From positions 96,446,501-96,510,500 of the forward strand of contig CM056743.1 of NCBI GenBank assembly GCA_029851415.1: a DNA stretch of 64,000 bases. Direction: 5' to 3'. Below the pieces are notes generated by a model. It was not told where the DNA came from, made no database searches, and saw only the letters and a list, made by a program, of their open reading frames with translations. Positions 21,601 through 30,660 of the stretch are shown here, piece by piece (within the stretch, counting starts at the first letter, position 1; each line of letters opens with the position of its first letter). Origin of the DNA: Eretmocerus hayati. Lineage: Eukaryota > Arthropoda > Insecta > Hymenoptera > Aphelinidae. A program made the translations under genes and the position numbers.

Positions 21601-21930
21601 CGTCCTTATACGTTTCTTGAAAGCACTCTCAGCATCAGTCCACTGGATTCTAGGTCCTTTGTTGTTACTGAGCCCACTACCTTGTTTGAAAGTCGAGCCG
21701 AGAGTCAATTTCAAACTCATGATTTTTCCAATGGCATGAGTTACTGATTGTTTCTGTGGAACAGTCAATAATGGATTATGCAGGACACGTTTCAATGTAT
21801 CAATTGAACGAGTGCATTGATCCCTCCATGATTCAATGGTGTCCTCGTCCACATCACTTGTCTTTGTGAGCAATATTCCTTCTTCAAGAAGACACGCATG
21901 TATCCGTATCTCATCCAAAATATAACGCAT
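18686..21930 (-). pseudogene. protein-primed family B DNA polymerase, N-terminal four-fifths, inactivated
   Basis: This is the Polinton PolB that replicates the element. Starting at 21930, one frame runs to 18781, interrupted by TAG at 21319-21321, TAG at 19390-19392 and TAA near 19336. A frameshift near 18840 moves the remainder into another frame that stops at 18686. Visible parts are a C2H2-like finger (CHACLNYFPD...H...C), the exonuclease motifs, the polymerase motif A (YYDAVNLYG) and motif B (NNSIYGK). The Exo I motif reads DCK where D-x-E is expected, and Exo II reads HSLSGYD where Asn is expected; both would weaken proofreading. The motif C region (DTDS) is absent because the gene ends at the scar. 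Non-functional. Confidence 0.93.
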
Positions 21931-22273
21931 CGTTCAGCTTGAGACCTGACAAGCGAATGAGCCGTGTAAGAGACCCATGCTGGATATAAGTTCAATTTTT
22001 TTTGAAGGGAGAGTGGTGGAGGCCCCCGCCTGCGCCTCGCACCCGTGCGGTCCAACCAGTAGAGTTTTCCAAGAGCTTTCTGAGTGCGATTTTTCGCGCA
22101 CAGAGAGTGCTTGAAACACTCATGACCTCTCCGTAAGGAAGGAATGGGGATGGGAGATATAGGTTGTTTTATTATTTTTCAATCATAAAAAATCAATGAA
22201 AAAGAATATAGAATAGATTAAAATATTAAACCTTCCATTTACCCATAGAGAAGATAGAACAACAATCAATGTA

Positions 22274-22313
<40 letters not shown>
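21931..22313. other. upstream region of the polymerase gene and (TA)n tract
   Basis: No gene is seen. A pure TA microsatellite fills about 22279-22312 and borders the following MITE. Bases 22017-22050 hold a GC-rich segment. No clear TATA box could be assigned to the polymerase start. Confidence 0.5.
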
Positions 22314-22316
<3 letters not shown>

Positions 22317-23271
22317 GTAAGTGTACCCAACTTGCCTCTGTACCCAACTTGCCCCCATATGCCGATCTCGGAGATGGGCGGTCCTTGGCCCCCCGGCAAT
22401 TTTTTTTCACGTTTGTTAAGTTAAAATATGAGAGAGTAAGTAGTTTGCGTCGACCCCGAATCATTCCTACGTTCTCCAGGAAATCTAAAGTGATTTATCT
22501 ATTTTTCGTGATTGCTTAGCTAAGAAAGCACCGAGGAAATCGCCTTCAGTAAAATCGGCGCCAGATTTTTTGAGTTCAACCAATCTTGACGTATCTTAAC
22601 GCATTCGATTTCTTGTTTCGAGACCTTCAAATCCATTTTTCAAAATTGCAAAATTTGAATATGGAGTTGTTTTATGTGCAAAACAGGGAGACGATTTGTA
22701 AACAAGGATGCCAACATCGGAGTGTACCTAACATGCCCCCATACGTTTATCTCGAAAGGGCGTGCAGAACGACTTTTTTTACCACTCAGAACGTGTTTGT
22801 CACGTCAAAATGGGTCAGAAATAGTGTTTCGAACCACCGAAAAGCTCCAAATGTGCGTGCACGGCGATAAAAACACTTTATCGCCGATTGCCATCATTCA
22901 TTTCGGAAGAATTGCGACAGTTCGGCTCCAATTGATCCAAATTGGACGTAGTTTAGTGCATTTTAAAGGTCTTTAAACAAGCTTCAAAATGAGCTGAAGC
23001 ACGTTGAAAATCGTTGAAGTAAACCAAAATTATGAAGAAAATGGCTTAATGGGGGCAAGTTGGGTACACACTTTTGTAAACTCTCAAAAATCCCGTTTTG
23101 GGAGAATTAAAACAGTTTGGCTCCAGTTGGTTCAAATTGAATGTACCTCAACTTATTTTGAAGGTCTTGAGATAAGCTTCAAAATGAGCTAAGGTACGTT
23201 GGAAAATATGGAGATGGGCCAAAGTTATTAAGAAAATGGCTTAATGGAGGCAAGTTGGGTACACTGACCTT
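22314..23271 (+). mobile_element. 958-bp MITE, copy A (inside the Polinton)
   Basis: Terminal inverted repeats read AAGGTAAGTGTACCCAACTTG at the left and the reverse complement, with one change, at the right. A second copy of exactly the same length is at 53123-54080, in the same orientation and similar along its whole length. Internal sub-repeats of GGGGCAAGTTGGGTACA occur near both ends. It has no transposase. It lies between the polymerase and the accessory genes. Confidence 0.85.
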
Positions 23272-23404
23272 ATATATAGATAGATGAGTATGAAACAATA
23301 TACTATTCTAGAGGATATACGCAGTTCATGGAAAAGAATACACATGGATTATATAGTACTGTTATCATAAAAATATATGAGTTAGATGTATAAACGAAAG
23401 CAGC

Positions 23405-23700
23405 TTACTCTACGATTTGTACTCTATATTTCACAATATATATGAGATGTAACGGTCCTGCATTGAACCGCTCAATGAACTCATCATATACGTCTTTCTT
23501 TGTGATGAGTAATTGATTCAACTTCTTCGGGAGGAAAATCTCAAACGAGCTCTCCAATTCTACGATGATGCATAGTCCCCAGGCTGTCTCTTTCTTCTTG
23601 ATCCCAGTGATTCTATATCTCTTCTCTCCCTCTAGCGTTGAAAGTTTTCGAGTTGAAAAGTATTCAGGTAGAGTCTACCTACAGAATTGATTCGTTCCAT
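23405..23700 (-). pseudogene. diverged tandem copy of the small beta-rich accessory protein, one-base deletion
   Basis: This is the second, downstream paralogue of the gene at 23807-24103. It starts MERINSVGR, loses one base after the ninth codon, and continues in the shifted frame with KRYRITGIKKKETAWG, VELESSFEIFLPKK and a VKYRVQIVE end, matching the sister protein throughout. The deletion brings a stop after 22 codons. Its promoter (TATAAA at 23766-23761, TCAGT at 23735-23731) is still intact. Confidence 0.75.
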
Positions 23701-23730
23701 TGCAGCGGCTCGGAGAGGAGTCTGGTGAGT

Positions 23731-23766
23731 ACTGACTAGATTTTGTCTGTCAGTACAGGCTTTATA
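23731..23766 (-). promoter_or_regulatory. TATA/TCAGT promoter of the downstream copy
   Basis: TATAAA begins at 23766 and the arthropod initiator TCAGT has its A at 23733, a spacing of 33 bp. It precedes the ATG at 23700 and is identical in layout to the promoter of the sister gene. Confidence 0.7.
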
Positions 23767-23806
23767 AGCAGACACCCAGTCCGAGTGAAGTGGGGCGGAG
23801 GAGGAA

Positions 23807-24103
23807 TTAGTCAACTATCTCTACACGACTCTTGCCCATGTGTTTAAAGTATAGAGACGTTGTACTTGATTTTGCAATCAATTCTTTGTACACCTGAGTA
23901 TCTGTGATGAGTAGGTCATTCCGTTCTGATGGTACAAAAACCTCAAACTCGTTCTCCAGCTCCAAAATTACTTTCGGTCCCCACGAAGTTTTGACTTTTC
24001 TAATCTTTGTGATCTTGTATCGTTTTGTCTTTTCCAGCTCTATTATCCTCTTGGTTGGAAGGAACTCTGGCAGAGCTCTACCTGCTGCGTTGATCTGGTC
24101 CAT
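23807..24103 (-). CDS. small beta-rich accessory protein, possible OB-fold (98 aa)
   Basis: An intact frame. The longest open frame begins at 24202, but TATAAA (24169-24164) and TCAGT (24138-24134) lie within it, so the transcript should begin near 24136 and the ATG at 24103 (MDQINAAGR) is chosen. The sister gene has its matching ATG at the same place. The protein shows KRYKITKIRKVKTSWG followed by VILELENEFEVFVP and a charged helix. This alternation of short strands around a conserved WG is compatible with an OB-fold nucleic-acid-binding protein, though the fold is inferred, not shown. It is one of a tandem pair on the minus strand, downstream of the CPHH-motif protein. Confidence 0.65.
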   Translation of the reverse strand: MDQINAAGRALPEFLPTKRIIELEKTKRYKITKIRKVKTSWGPKVILELENEFEVFVPSERNDLLITDTQVYKELIAKSSTTSLYFKHMGKSRVEIVD

Positions 24104-24133
24104 CTCAAGAATTGGTTTGCCAGTCTGGGGACT

Positions 24134-24169
24134 ACTGACTGCTTCTAGTTCGTCAGCGCTGGCTTTATA
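24134..24169 (-). promoter_or_regulatory. TATA/TCAGT promoter of the upstream copy
   Basis: TATAAA begins at 24169 and TCAGT has its A at 24136, 33 bp apart. This is the arthropod TATA plus initiator arrangement, also used by early promoters of insect DNA viruses. Confidence 0.72.
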
Positions 24170-24236
24170 AGTAGATATCTCATGTGAAGAAAGTGGGGAC
24201 AAAAGAGTCCCTCCACCACACCCGTGGAGTTCGACT

Positions 24237-24257
24237 GGGGGGGGGGGGGGGGGGGGG
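24237..24257. repeat. run of 21 G
   Basis: A homopolymer of 21 guanines between two accessory genes. The length may be unreliable in the assembly. Confidence 0.9.
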
Positions 24258-24301
24258 TAGTGTTCTCTGAACCTTCTACATGTGTGACTGAAGTTGTTAC
24301 A

Positions 24302-24847
24302 CTAATTCAGTGAAAGGTCAACTATACCTTCCTGTATATCAATTGGAAAGTTACTCGTTAGTGTTACTGAATTGGAGAGAATCCAGTTCTTAATGAGTTT
24401 CACATTCACAGACGAACAACAATGCGCCCATGATCTATGATGAGGGCATTTTACTACCTCATCCAGTGGATACTCGAGTTCAGGACAATAAACGTCCTCT
24501 ACGTGGATAATTCGCTCGAAAAATGGTCCGAGCAAGAGTTTTTTCTGTTCGTCTTTGACATACACGATTATCTGACGATCCTCGCTCAAATGTTTGATAT
24601 TGTCACATTTCATCGGCAATGTATCGTATGGCTGTTCACCTTGATACCAAAATAGACCATGGTGATACATCTGAAGAAACAGATTTTTGGACTGTGTTTC
24701 TCTATCAAGGTCCTCCCAGTCACAGGGAGGTTGGGAATGAATGACGGTTGGATCCGTCTGATCATGCAACCTGCTGTATGCGAGCTGTTTGATGCATATG
24801 ACGTCTTGACTCCTTCTAAACCATTGCACGTCAACTACTACTTCCAT
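24302..24847 (-). CDS. Polinton accessory protein with CPHH motif (181 aa)
   Basis: An intact frame. The N-terminus reads VVVDVQWFRR followed by ICIKQLAY, the middle has MYHHGLFWYQGEQPYD and IIVYVKDEQKKLLLG, and the C-terminal third has CPELEYPLDEVVKCPHHRS followed by HCCSSVNVKLIKNW. I recall proteins with this order of blocks (DVQ-F, HHGL-W-G, VYVK-EKK, CPHH, C-NV-L--W) as recurrent in insect genomes near Polinton or viral sequences. The N-terminal DVQ strand, the conserved His/Cys cluster and the length suggest a nuclease-like fold, but no function is established here. It lies between the tandem small-gene pair and the 214-bp repeats. Confidence 0.65.
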   Translation of the reverse strand: MEVVVDVQWFRRSQDVICIKQLAYSRLHDQTDPTVIHSQPPCDWEDLDRETQSKNLFLQMYHHGLFWYQGEQPYDTLPMKCDNIKHLSEDRQIIVYVKDEQKKLLLGPFFERIIHVEDVYCPELEYPLDEVVKCPHHRSWAHCCSSVNVKLIKNWILSNSVTLTSNFPIDIQEGIVDLSLN

Positions 24848-24904
24848 GATGATGATCCCTTCACTAATTGTAGGGAAATTCGCGGGAAAGAGCGGTTAGA
24901 TCAC

Positions 24905-25745
24905 ACTTAGACTGATCTGGAAGGATCTTATGAGACTTTCAGATATATTCACAGTGAATACTATCTCAAGACTGAACTCTGAGCGGATTCATCACCGAAG
25001 TTATCAAGCTTCTTCAATGCGCGCGCATTGGAAGTAGATAGATAGAGTGGGAGAAGTGATTTGAGCTGTGAGAACTCAGATATACCACAACTTTTCTGAG
25101 ATGGATCCGAAGAGATCCTCCGAGACTTTGAGATGTACTCACAGCGAGTACGATCTCAAAACTGAACCACGATCGAGCTCGGTTCTGAATTTATCGAATT
25201 TTTTTTGAATGCGTGCCCAACCACAGTATATGGATAGAGTGGGAGCGCTTGGTGCACTGAGTGGGAAACGCGATCTGAGCTGTGAGAACTCAAATCTACC
25301 AAGATTTCCCTGAGATGGATCCGAAGGGATCCTACGAGACTTTGAGACGTACTCACAGCGAGTACGATCTCAAAACTGAATCACGAGCGACCCCGGTTCT
25401 GAATTCATCGAACTTTTTTGGATGCGTGCGCAACCGCAGTATATGGATAGAGTGGGAGCGCTTGGTGCACTGAGTGGGAAACGCGATCTGAGCTGTGAGA
25501 ACTCAAATCTACCAAGATTTCCATTAGATGGATCCGAAGGGATCCTACGAGACTTTGAGATGTACTCACAGCGAGTACGATCTCAAAACTGATTCACGAG
25601 TGAGCCCGTTCCTGGATTTAAGAAGCTGTTTGGATGCGTGCGCATTCACAGTATATGGATAGAGTGGGAGCGCTTGGTCCACAGAGTGGGAAACGCGATT
25701 TGAGCTGTGAGAACTCAAATCTACCGAGATTTCCCTGAGATGGTT
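24905..25745. repeat. four tandem units of about 214 bp inside the Polinton
   Basis: GATCTCAAAACTGA recurs at 25152, 25366 and 25579, with a decayed first unit near 24961. Each full unit holds ATGGATCCGAAGNGATCC, GTACTCACAGCGAGTAC (a palindrome-like stretch), GTATATGGATAGAGTGGGAGC and GCTGTGAGAACTCAAATCTACC. Nothing in them codes convincingly. A regulatory or replication role is possible because the block separates two minus-strand accessory genes. Confidence 0.85.
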
Positions 25746-25879
25746 CGTGAACGTACCCTCTCTTATGTGAATTCATACGCAATTCAATCAGATTCGTTGT
25801 CACTCACAGGATATGGGACGAGTGATTCCTGACATATGCGTCTAGTTTTCCCCTCTTCACCATGAATCTGCGGTTCCGG

Positions 25880-26188
25880 TCACGTACGTTTATTACTTGT
25901 AAGCTTCTGATGAATCGAATCCAGATCTTTCTTGAAAGTCTCGAGGAGATTATTCTGATGTTGTACTTTTCTCAGTAGTCTCCTTGTTTCAAGCCCGACC
26001 TCGTGGTTACACTCTTCGAAATCTTCTAACTCCCCCTCTAATAAATCTATCCGATCATTAATTCGAGCGTAATCAATATCCATCGCTTGAAATCTTTTTT
26101 TGTATTTTGCGAGCTCCCTTTTGTATAATTCCAACCTTTTTTCAAAAGTTTTCATGAGATCCTGTTGCCTCGGAGTTTCACTTGCCAT
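25880..26188 (-). CDS. coiled-coil protein (about 102 aa, or 121 aa from 26245)
   Basis: An intact frame. Two starts are possible: ATG at 26245 and ATG at 26188 (MASETPRQQDL). The second is preferred because the strongly helical part begins there, but this is not certain. Almost the whole protein is charged and heptad-like (KTFEKRLELYKRELAKYKKR, DRIDLLEGELEDFEE, LLRKVQHQNNLLETFKKDLD), so a long parallel coiled coil is likely. I do not recognise a family. On the minus strand a TATATT box with a CAGT site about 33 bp downstream lies near 26300-26260. Confidence 0.55.
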   Translation of the reverse strand: MASETPRQQDLMKTFEKRLELYKRELAKYKKRFQAMDIDYARINDRIDLLEGELEDFEECNHEVGLETRRLLRKVQHQNNLLETFKKDLDSIHQKLTSNKRT

Positions 26189-26245
26189 AGTGTAATAGGT
26201 ATCAAGTCGAACAGGAAATGGTTGCTCACTATAAGCTGGTATCAC

Positions 26246-27640
26246 AGATCACAATTGAAAACTGCTGTCAACGCAATCAGCGAGAGTGCTCAATATAGTA
26301 TGCGTGTGTATATGTGTATGTGCGCGCGCCTGCAAGCGTGTATCGTCTCGATGAGTTGGACGTGTGAGCGCTCGCCCTGGATAAAAGATATGACGGGTGT
26401 GCAGGAGTTGAAAATTCTCCAGGGCAGCTCCCTAGAGTAGGAAGTTGCGAGTTTGGTCCAGCTCGATCGAGGAAGCAGCAGGAGTCTTCAGCACCAAGAA
26501 ACGTCGACCACGAGAAGACTGCAGGTAGTGGTTATCGACGCTCGCTGCCGATACAAAGCGGAGATTGTAAGCTTTGCTTGATGAAACAGAACGGCAGATG
26601 CTTGTAGTGGCAGTGAATGGTGAGCACGAGGAGACTGCAACGAGCTGTGGCCAGCGCTCGCTTTTTCATATCCAAAGCGTTTCAGGAGAAGTGATCGGCG
26701 CATGAGGAGAGGTATATGGAGAGGGTCACATATGACGATTGTGAAGGGAAAGAAGGAGCATGACTGTAGGTGCGCGATGTCCCACCTCTCTGATATGTGT
26801 GTTATATTTGATGATTGGAGTCAAAAGAGTAGGAAGCTCTGTACCCTGCAACTCTCCCTTCTTAACTCTTCGATTGAATGGTGAAGTTTGACGAATATTG
26901 AGGGAAATGCGCTCCGCCAATGCGCGCACATGGAAACGATATACCAGTACTGTACAGTACGCTACTACCATTTTCACACATGGATTTTAATGTTCCAGAC
27001 CATGATAATGAACATCTTAGACATACACCACGAGCTCTGTAACATTTGAACTTGAATTCTCGCATTTCCATACATATTGAAATTCCAGTTGAATGTGAAC
27101 ATGAACTACTCGTTCCATCGATTACTGAAACAGCTGTGCGCATACACGCAGACCATAGATGGTTTGTATAAATTCTCACTTCTCGCAACATTTCATCAAT
27201 GTATCGATCTTCGTCCGTATGATGACGTTGTGACACTACTAGATATTCTAGATTAAGTGCTTTTTAAAGTTTGGATTGAAATGTAATTGATAATAAGATG
27301 TAATTGTATGCATATTTAAATGTTCGAGCCAATCTCGTATATGGATGCTCGAGCCTCTTGTTGTAAGAGTCGTCACTATTTTCGATTCTCGCAAATATCG
27401 GGGTCCGAGCATCTAGTAGTATAGATGTTGGGTGTGGTCTTGCATGATCTCATCGATTGTTAGATCGTCGTATCCATGGTGCCTTGAATAAGTTGAAAAA
27501 CTATGGAAGCAAGCTCTGGTATGGTAACACTCTGTTTTGCCGGTAAGTTATCTAGTGCGTTGGATAGAATTGTGCGGTAACGGTAGACGATATCACACGC
27601 TGTTGAATATCATCATATGGTATTGGTCAAAACCTGACCG
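26246..27640. other. accessory region of the Polinton, no gene assigned
   Basis: The longest frame is a cysteine-rich 124-codon minus-strand frame (26862-27236, nine Cys) without a recognisable signal peptide or domain. GA-rich segments around 26480-26700 repeat GAGGAGACTGCA/GAGAAGACTGCAG. Nothing firmer is visible. Confidence 0.4.
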
Positions 27641-27647
27641 ACCTCGC

Positions 27648-27902
27648 TCAATCCTTAGATTTTCGATTGTAACGGTAAAGAGCGGGATTATATTTTTCAA
27701 TTGAGCTAGATGAATCGAGTGTTGAGAAATGCTTCACGCTCTTTTGAAACATACTCCGTTTACCGTTATCTCTTAGGAGAATGTGTTTCATCGACAGTGA
27801 AAGTTCTTCGAAAGAGCTAGACTCTTTTTTCAGAGATGACCGCACCCGAGTAGGTTTCTCATCAAACTGGTCGGTTCCAATCCATGAATGAAAGAGGGAC
27901 AA
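27648..27902 (-). CDS. hypothetical small protein (84 aa)
   Basis: An intact, polar, serine/lysine-rich frame (SSLKKESSSFEELSLSMKH) whose ATG lies 31 bp from the divergent start of the two-exon gene at 27933. The divergent spacing and the open frame are the only support. No domain is recognised. Confidence 0.35.
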   Translation of the reverse strand: MSLFHSWIGTDQFDEKPTRVRSSLKKESSSFEELSLSMKHILLRDNGKRSMFQKSVKHFSTLDSSSSIEKYNPALYRYNRKSKD

Positions 27903-27932
27903 CTCAATTTTTGTATCTATAGTTTTTCAATC

Positions 27933-28684
27933 ATGTCTACACTAATAGAAGGGATCGAATCTGATATGTTTCTTGAAGAGGATGAAAATGTAAGTTTTGA
28001 ATCATCTTACCACTGGTCTCGAACGCATATATCAACTAAGTCGGCAGAGATTCACGTTCCTCAACTCGGGAAATGGCATACGCGAAGCGCTCCTTCCTTC
28101 GTTTCGACTCCGTGTTGCTCATGCTGAATATACGAATTTATTCACATTGCTCATATATTCAGCACGAGCATCACGGTGTCGAAACGTACGAACGAGTTCT
28201 TCGTGTATGCCATTCCCCGAGGGTAGCCACGCGAATCTCGACAGAATAAGTTTCCGAATCGACCACGATCGATCAAACTCATGGAAAGAAGTCGAATGAG
28301 GGGTGATTTCTGATATTCTCTCGATTCCTCTATTGCTTATTTCAGATTATACCTCCGCCGCAAGAGTTCGATGATATATCACACCAACCAACCTTGACGG
28401 AGGTAAAAGTTCTAAATGATAGTGATAAAACTTTGGTTGAAAGTGTTTGGAAAGAGATGAGCTCTTGTAGCAAAGATCTCTTATCACCTCCTCCGTCACC
28501 ATCATCAGTGGAGAAACTACATGTTCCACAAAAAATGACATCAAAGAGTTACTCGCTGCGTGGTAACTATGACAAAGATCTCAAGAAGAATGCGAAGAAG
28601 AATTTATGCGGTGGTATCAAGATTTGTGAAGCACATCATCTACGATCGCGAGAATTGAAGAAGTCTGTGAAAAAGTTACCATGA
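27933..28684 (+). CDS. two-exon accessory protein (132 aa spliced), unknown function
   Basis: Exon 1 (27933-27989) encodes 19 residues, MSTLIEGIES and a DMFLEEDEN acidic end. A GTAAGT donor follows at 27990. A TTATTTCAG acceptor ends at 28345, and exon 2 (28346-28684) continues in frame with IIPPPQEFDD, an SPPPSPSS stretch and a lysine-rich end (KDLKKNAKKN, SRELKKSVKK). The splice sites are close to consensus and the frame is kept, so the intron is credible. In the same frame as exon 2, two TGA codons (28682, 28718) separate it from the proline-rich gene. The two could once have been one longer gene or are neighbours by design. No family recognised. Confidence 0.5.
28020..28262 (+). ncRNA. 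long imperfect hairpin inside the intron (candidate small-RNA precursor)
   Basis: Within the intron, about 28022-28130 pairs with about 28150-28260. The best-paired part joins GGGAAATGGCATACGCGAAG (28068-28087) with its partner near 28202-28224, then TTTCGACNCCGTG and ATGCTGAATATA. Mismatches are scattered along the stem and the loop is short (about 20 nt). The length and the interrupted pairing suit a hairpin RNA or a miRNA-like precursor. No expression evidence is available. Confidence 0.5.
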
Positions 28685-28744
28685 AGTTCGTCTCGGGTAC
28701 TGAAAAAGCGTTCGTCGTGAGTGAAGGTTTCGCGCAAAGCAACA

Positions 28745-30319
28745 ATGGTACGAAGGAAGAAGATCGCCGAAGCAATTCGGGTATGGCAAGGAAAATCAAC
28801 TCCGAAAATATCCAAAAAAGTCAATACGCATATAAAGACTCCAACAGCATTCAATCAAGAATGTTCCACCTTGAAGCCCAGAATTGAAATCCCTACTGAA
28901 CAAATAAGGGCACGCCTTCGACAGAGAAAGAACAAAAGCTTCAAATCTGTGAATGAGCTTGGTATCACTCTACAAGCAGTAAAAGCTCGAATTGAAGCAA
29001 AGGAGAGTATTCTGACTGAAGAGCTTCCATCGCCGCAGCCCCTGCTACCACCACTGCACACACTACAACCCGTTTCACTGTCACTGCCATCATACGTATC
29101 ATTACCATCACCGCAACCAACCAAGACTGATACTTTGGAAGAAATTCCAGCTAACATTTCACTACCACCACCACCTCTACTATCGGCATCACCAGCGCTG
29201 CAATCTTCCAGAACTGATATGACTTCGGAAAAAATTCGAGCTCGGATAAGAGCAAAGAAGTGTATGAATAATCAAATGCTGAGATCATCACCATTGCCGC
29301 AGCCCCCTTCACCACAATTACATTCACTACTAGCTCCTCCGTTGTCACCACCACCACCACCACCACCACCACCACCACCACCACCACCACCACCACCACC
29401 ACCACCACCGCCATCACCACCACCACCACCACCACCACCACCACCACCACCGCCACCACCACCACCACCGCCACCACCACCGGCACCACCACCACCACCA
29501 CCGCCAACACCACCACCACCGCCACCACCACCACCACCACCACGTCCACCACCACCACCACCACCACCACCACCACCACCACCGCCACAACCACCACCAC
29601 CACCACCGCCACCACCACCACCGCCACACGAAAAACCACCTTGGACGCCACCGCCACCCTCTCAACTACAACCCTCACCGCAACCACCATTATCGCAGCT
29701 TAACGTATCAACATCATCCTTGCCACCTCCACCCTCATCACCTCGACTCTCGCCACCATCCTCTCCAACACAGACATCACCGAGACCACTTTCACCACCG
29801 CCTCACTCACCACCGCTGTTCTTATCATCGCGTTCCTCACCTGCTCCGCTCTCACTGTCACTACCCTCATCATTGCAACCGTCGCTATCGCGACCCTCAG
29901 AACCACTACCCCCGCCATCACCACCATCGTTACGGCATGAGTCTCAGTTGTCCTTATCTTCATCATCATCGTCATCGTCTTCACCAGTACCTTCACCAAC
30001 CTTATACTTGCCACCGAACCTACCCTCGATGCCTATATCACCATCATCGACGTCGGAGTCATCATCGTCGTCATCGTCATCATCGACGTCGGAGTCATCA
30101 TCATCGTCATCGACGTCGCAGTCATCATCGTCATCGTCATCGTCGTCATCATCACCCTCGCAATCGGTAGTGAATATATCATATATGAATAATTTGAATA
30201 AACAAACAGGAATGTTGAAAGATTCTATATTCGAGCTCAATGAGGATATTACTCTCGATGGAATCAGGGCTCGAATGAGAGCCAAGAAACGAAGTAATTA
30301 TAGTCCCATCAGATTTTGA
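28745..30319 (+). CDS. proline/serine low-complexity protein with four IRAR-type basic repeats (about 524 aa)
   Basis: The ATG at 28745 follows an in-frame stop at 28718, so this start is chosen. The protein has a basic start (MVRRKKIAEAIRVWQGK), then four short amphipathic basic repeats: EQIRARLRQRK, QAVKARIEAKE, EKIRARIRAKK and DGIRARMRAKK. The third is followed by about 100 prolines encoded by a CCA/CCG microsatellite (29338-29640). A proline/serine segment, an SSSS/TSE tract (about 30040-30160) and the fourth repeat at the C-terminus complete it. Short basic helices combined with polyproline recall WH2/polyproline actin nucleators such as baculovirus P78/83, but the repeats are not canonical WH2 motifs. 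The function is open. Confidence 0.55.
   Translation: MVRRKKIAEAIRVWQGKSTPKISKKVNTHIKTPTAFNQECSTLKPRIEIPTEQIRARLRQRKNKSFKSVNELGITLQAVKARIEAKESILTEELPSPQPLLPPLHTLQPVSLSLPSYVSLPSPQPTKTDTLEEIPANISLPPPPLLSASPALQSSRTDMTSEKIRARIRAKKCMNNQMLRSSPLPQPPSPQLHSLLAPPLSPPPPPPPPPPPPPPPPPPPPPPSPPPPPPPPPPPPPPPPPPPPPPAPPPPPPPTPPPPPPPPPPPRPPPPPPPPPPPPPPQPPPPPPPPPPPPHEKPPWTPPPPSQLQPSPQPPLSQLNVSTSSLPPPPSSPRLSPPSSPTQTSPRPLSPPPHSPPLFLSSRSSPAPLSLSLPSSLQPSLSRPSEPLPPPSPPSLRHESQLSLSSSSSSSSSPVPSPTLYLPPNLPSMPISPSSTSESSSSSSSSSTSESSSSSSTSQSSSSSSSSSSSPSQSVVNISYMNNLNKQTGMLKDSIFELNEDITLDGIRARMRAKKRSNYSPIRF
29338..29640. repeat. CCA/CCG trinucleotide microsatellite coding polyproline
   Basis: About 300 bp of (CCA)n with occasional CCG, ACC and GCA variants, inside the proline-rich gene. 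On the minus strand it gives valine/tryptophan-rich frames, which are artefacts. Confidence 0.95.
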
Positions 30320-30660
30320 TGGTTAAAATCTGATTTCGTTATGATCAAGATCAAGATCAATGTTTATGTACATATGATTGCCTTTCTAGATTGTTTCGAT
30401 CAGTTTTCAGACTGACGTGTGAATGCAAAATCAAGTGGTGAAGGGTTCTCGCACATTATTTGATCATGCACAACCTCCATCCAATTAGCTGAGCGCTGAG
30501 AGATTGGCAAATCGTGTCTCCCAAGGAAGGGATAGAGTTATCAGGATTCGCGCGGCTAGTAGGCGATGAGTGTGGTCATTGGTGGGTGGCACTCCTGATG
30601 TCGGTTCGGTATGAAACTATATACTGACTAGTGGTACATACATTCATTGGAAGTGTAGGA
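30320..30660. other. 3' flank inside the Polinton, no gene seen
   Basis: Sequence between the proline-rich gene and the right terminal repeat. No open frame of note. Confidence 0.4.

Noticed and set aside
29151..29690. Polyvaline or tryptophan-rich frames on the minus strand
   Set aside because: Antisense of the CCA/CCG microsatellite in the proline-rich gene.
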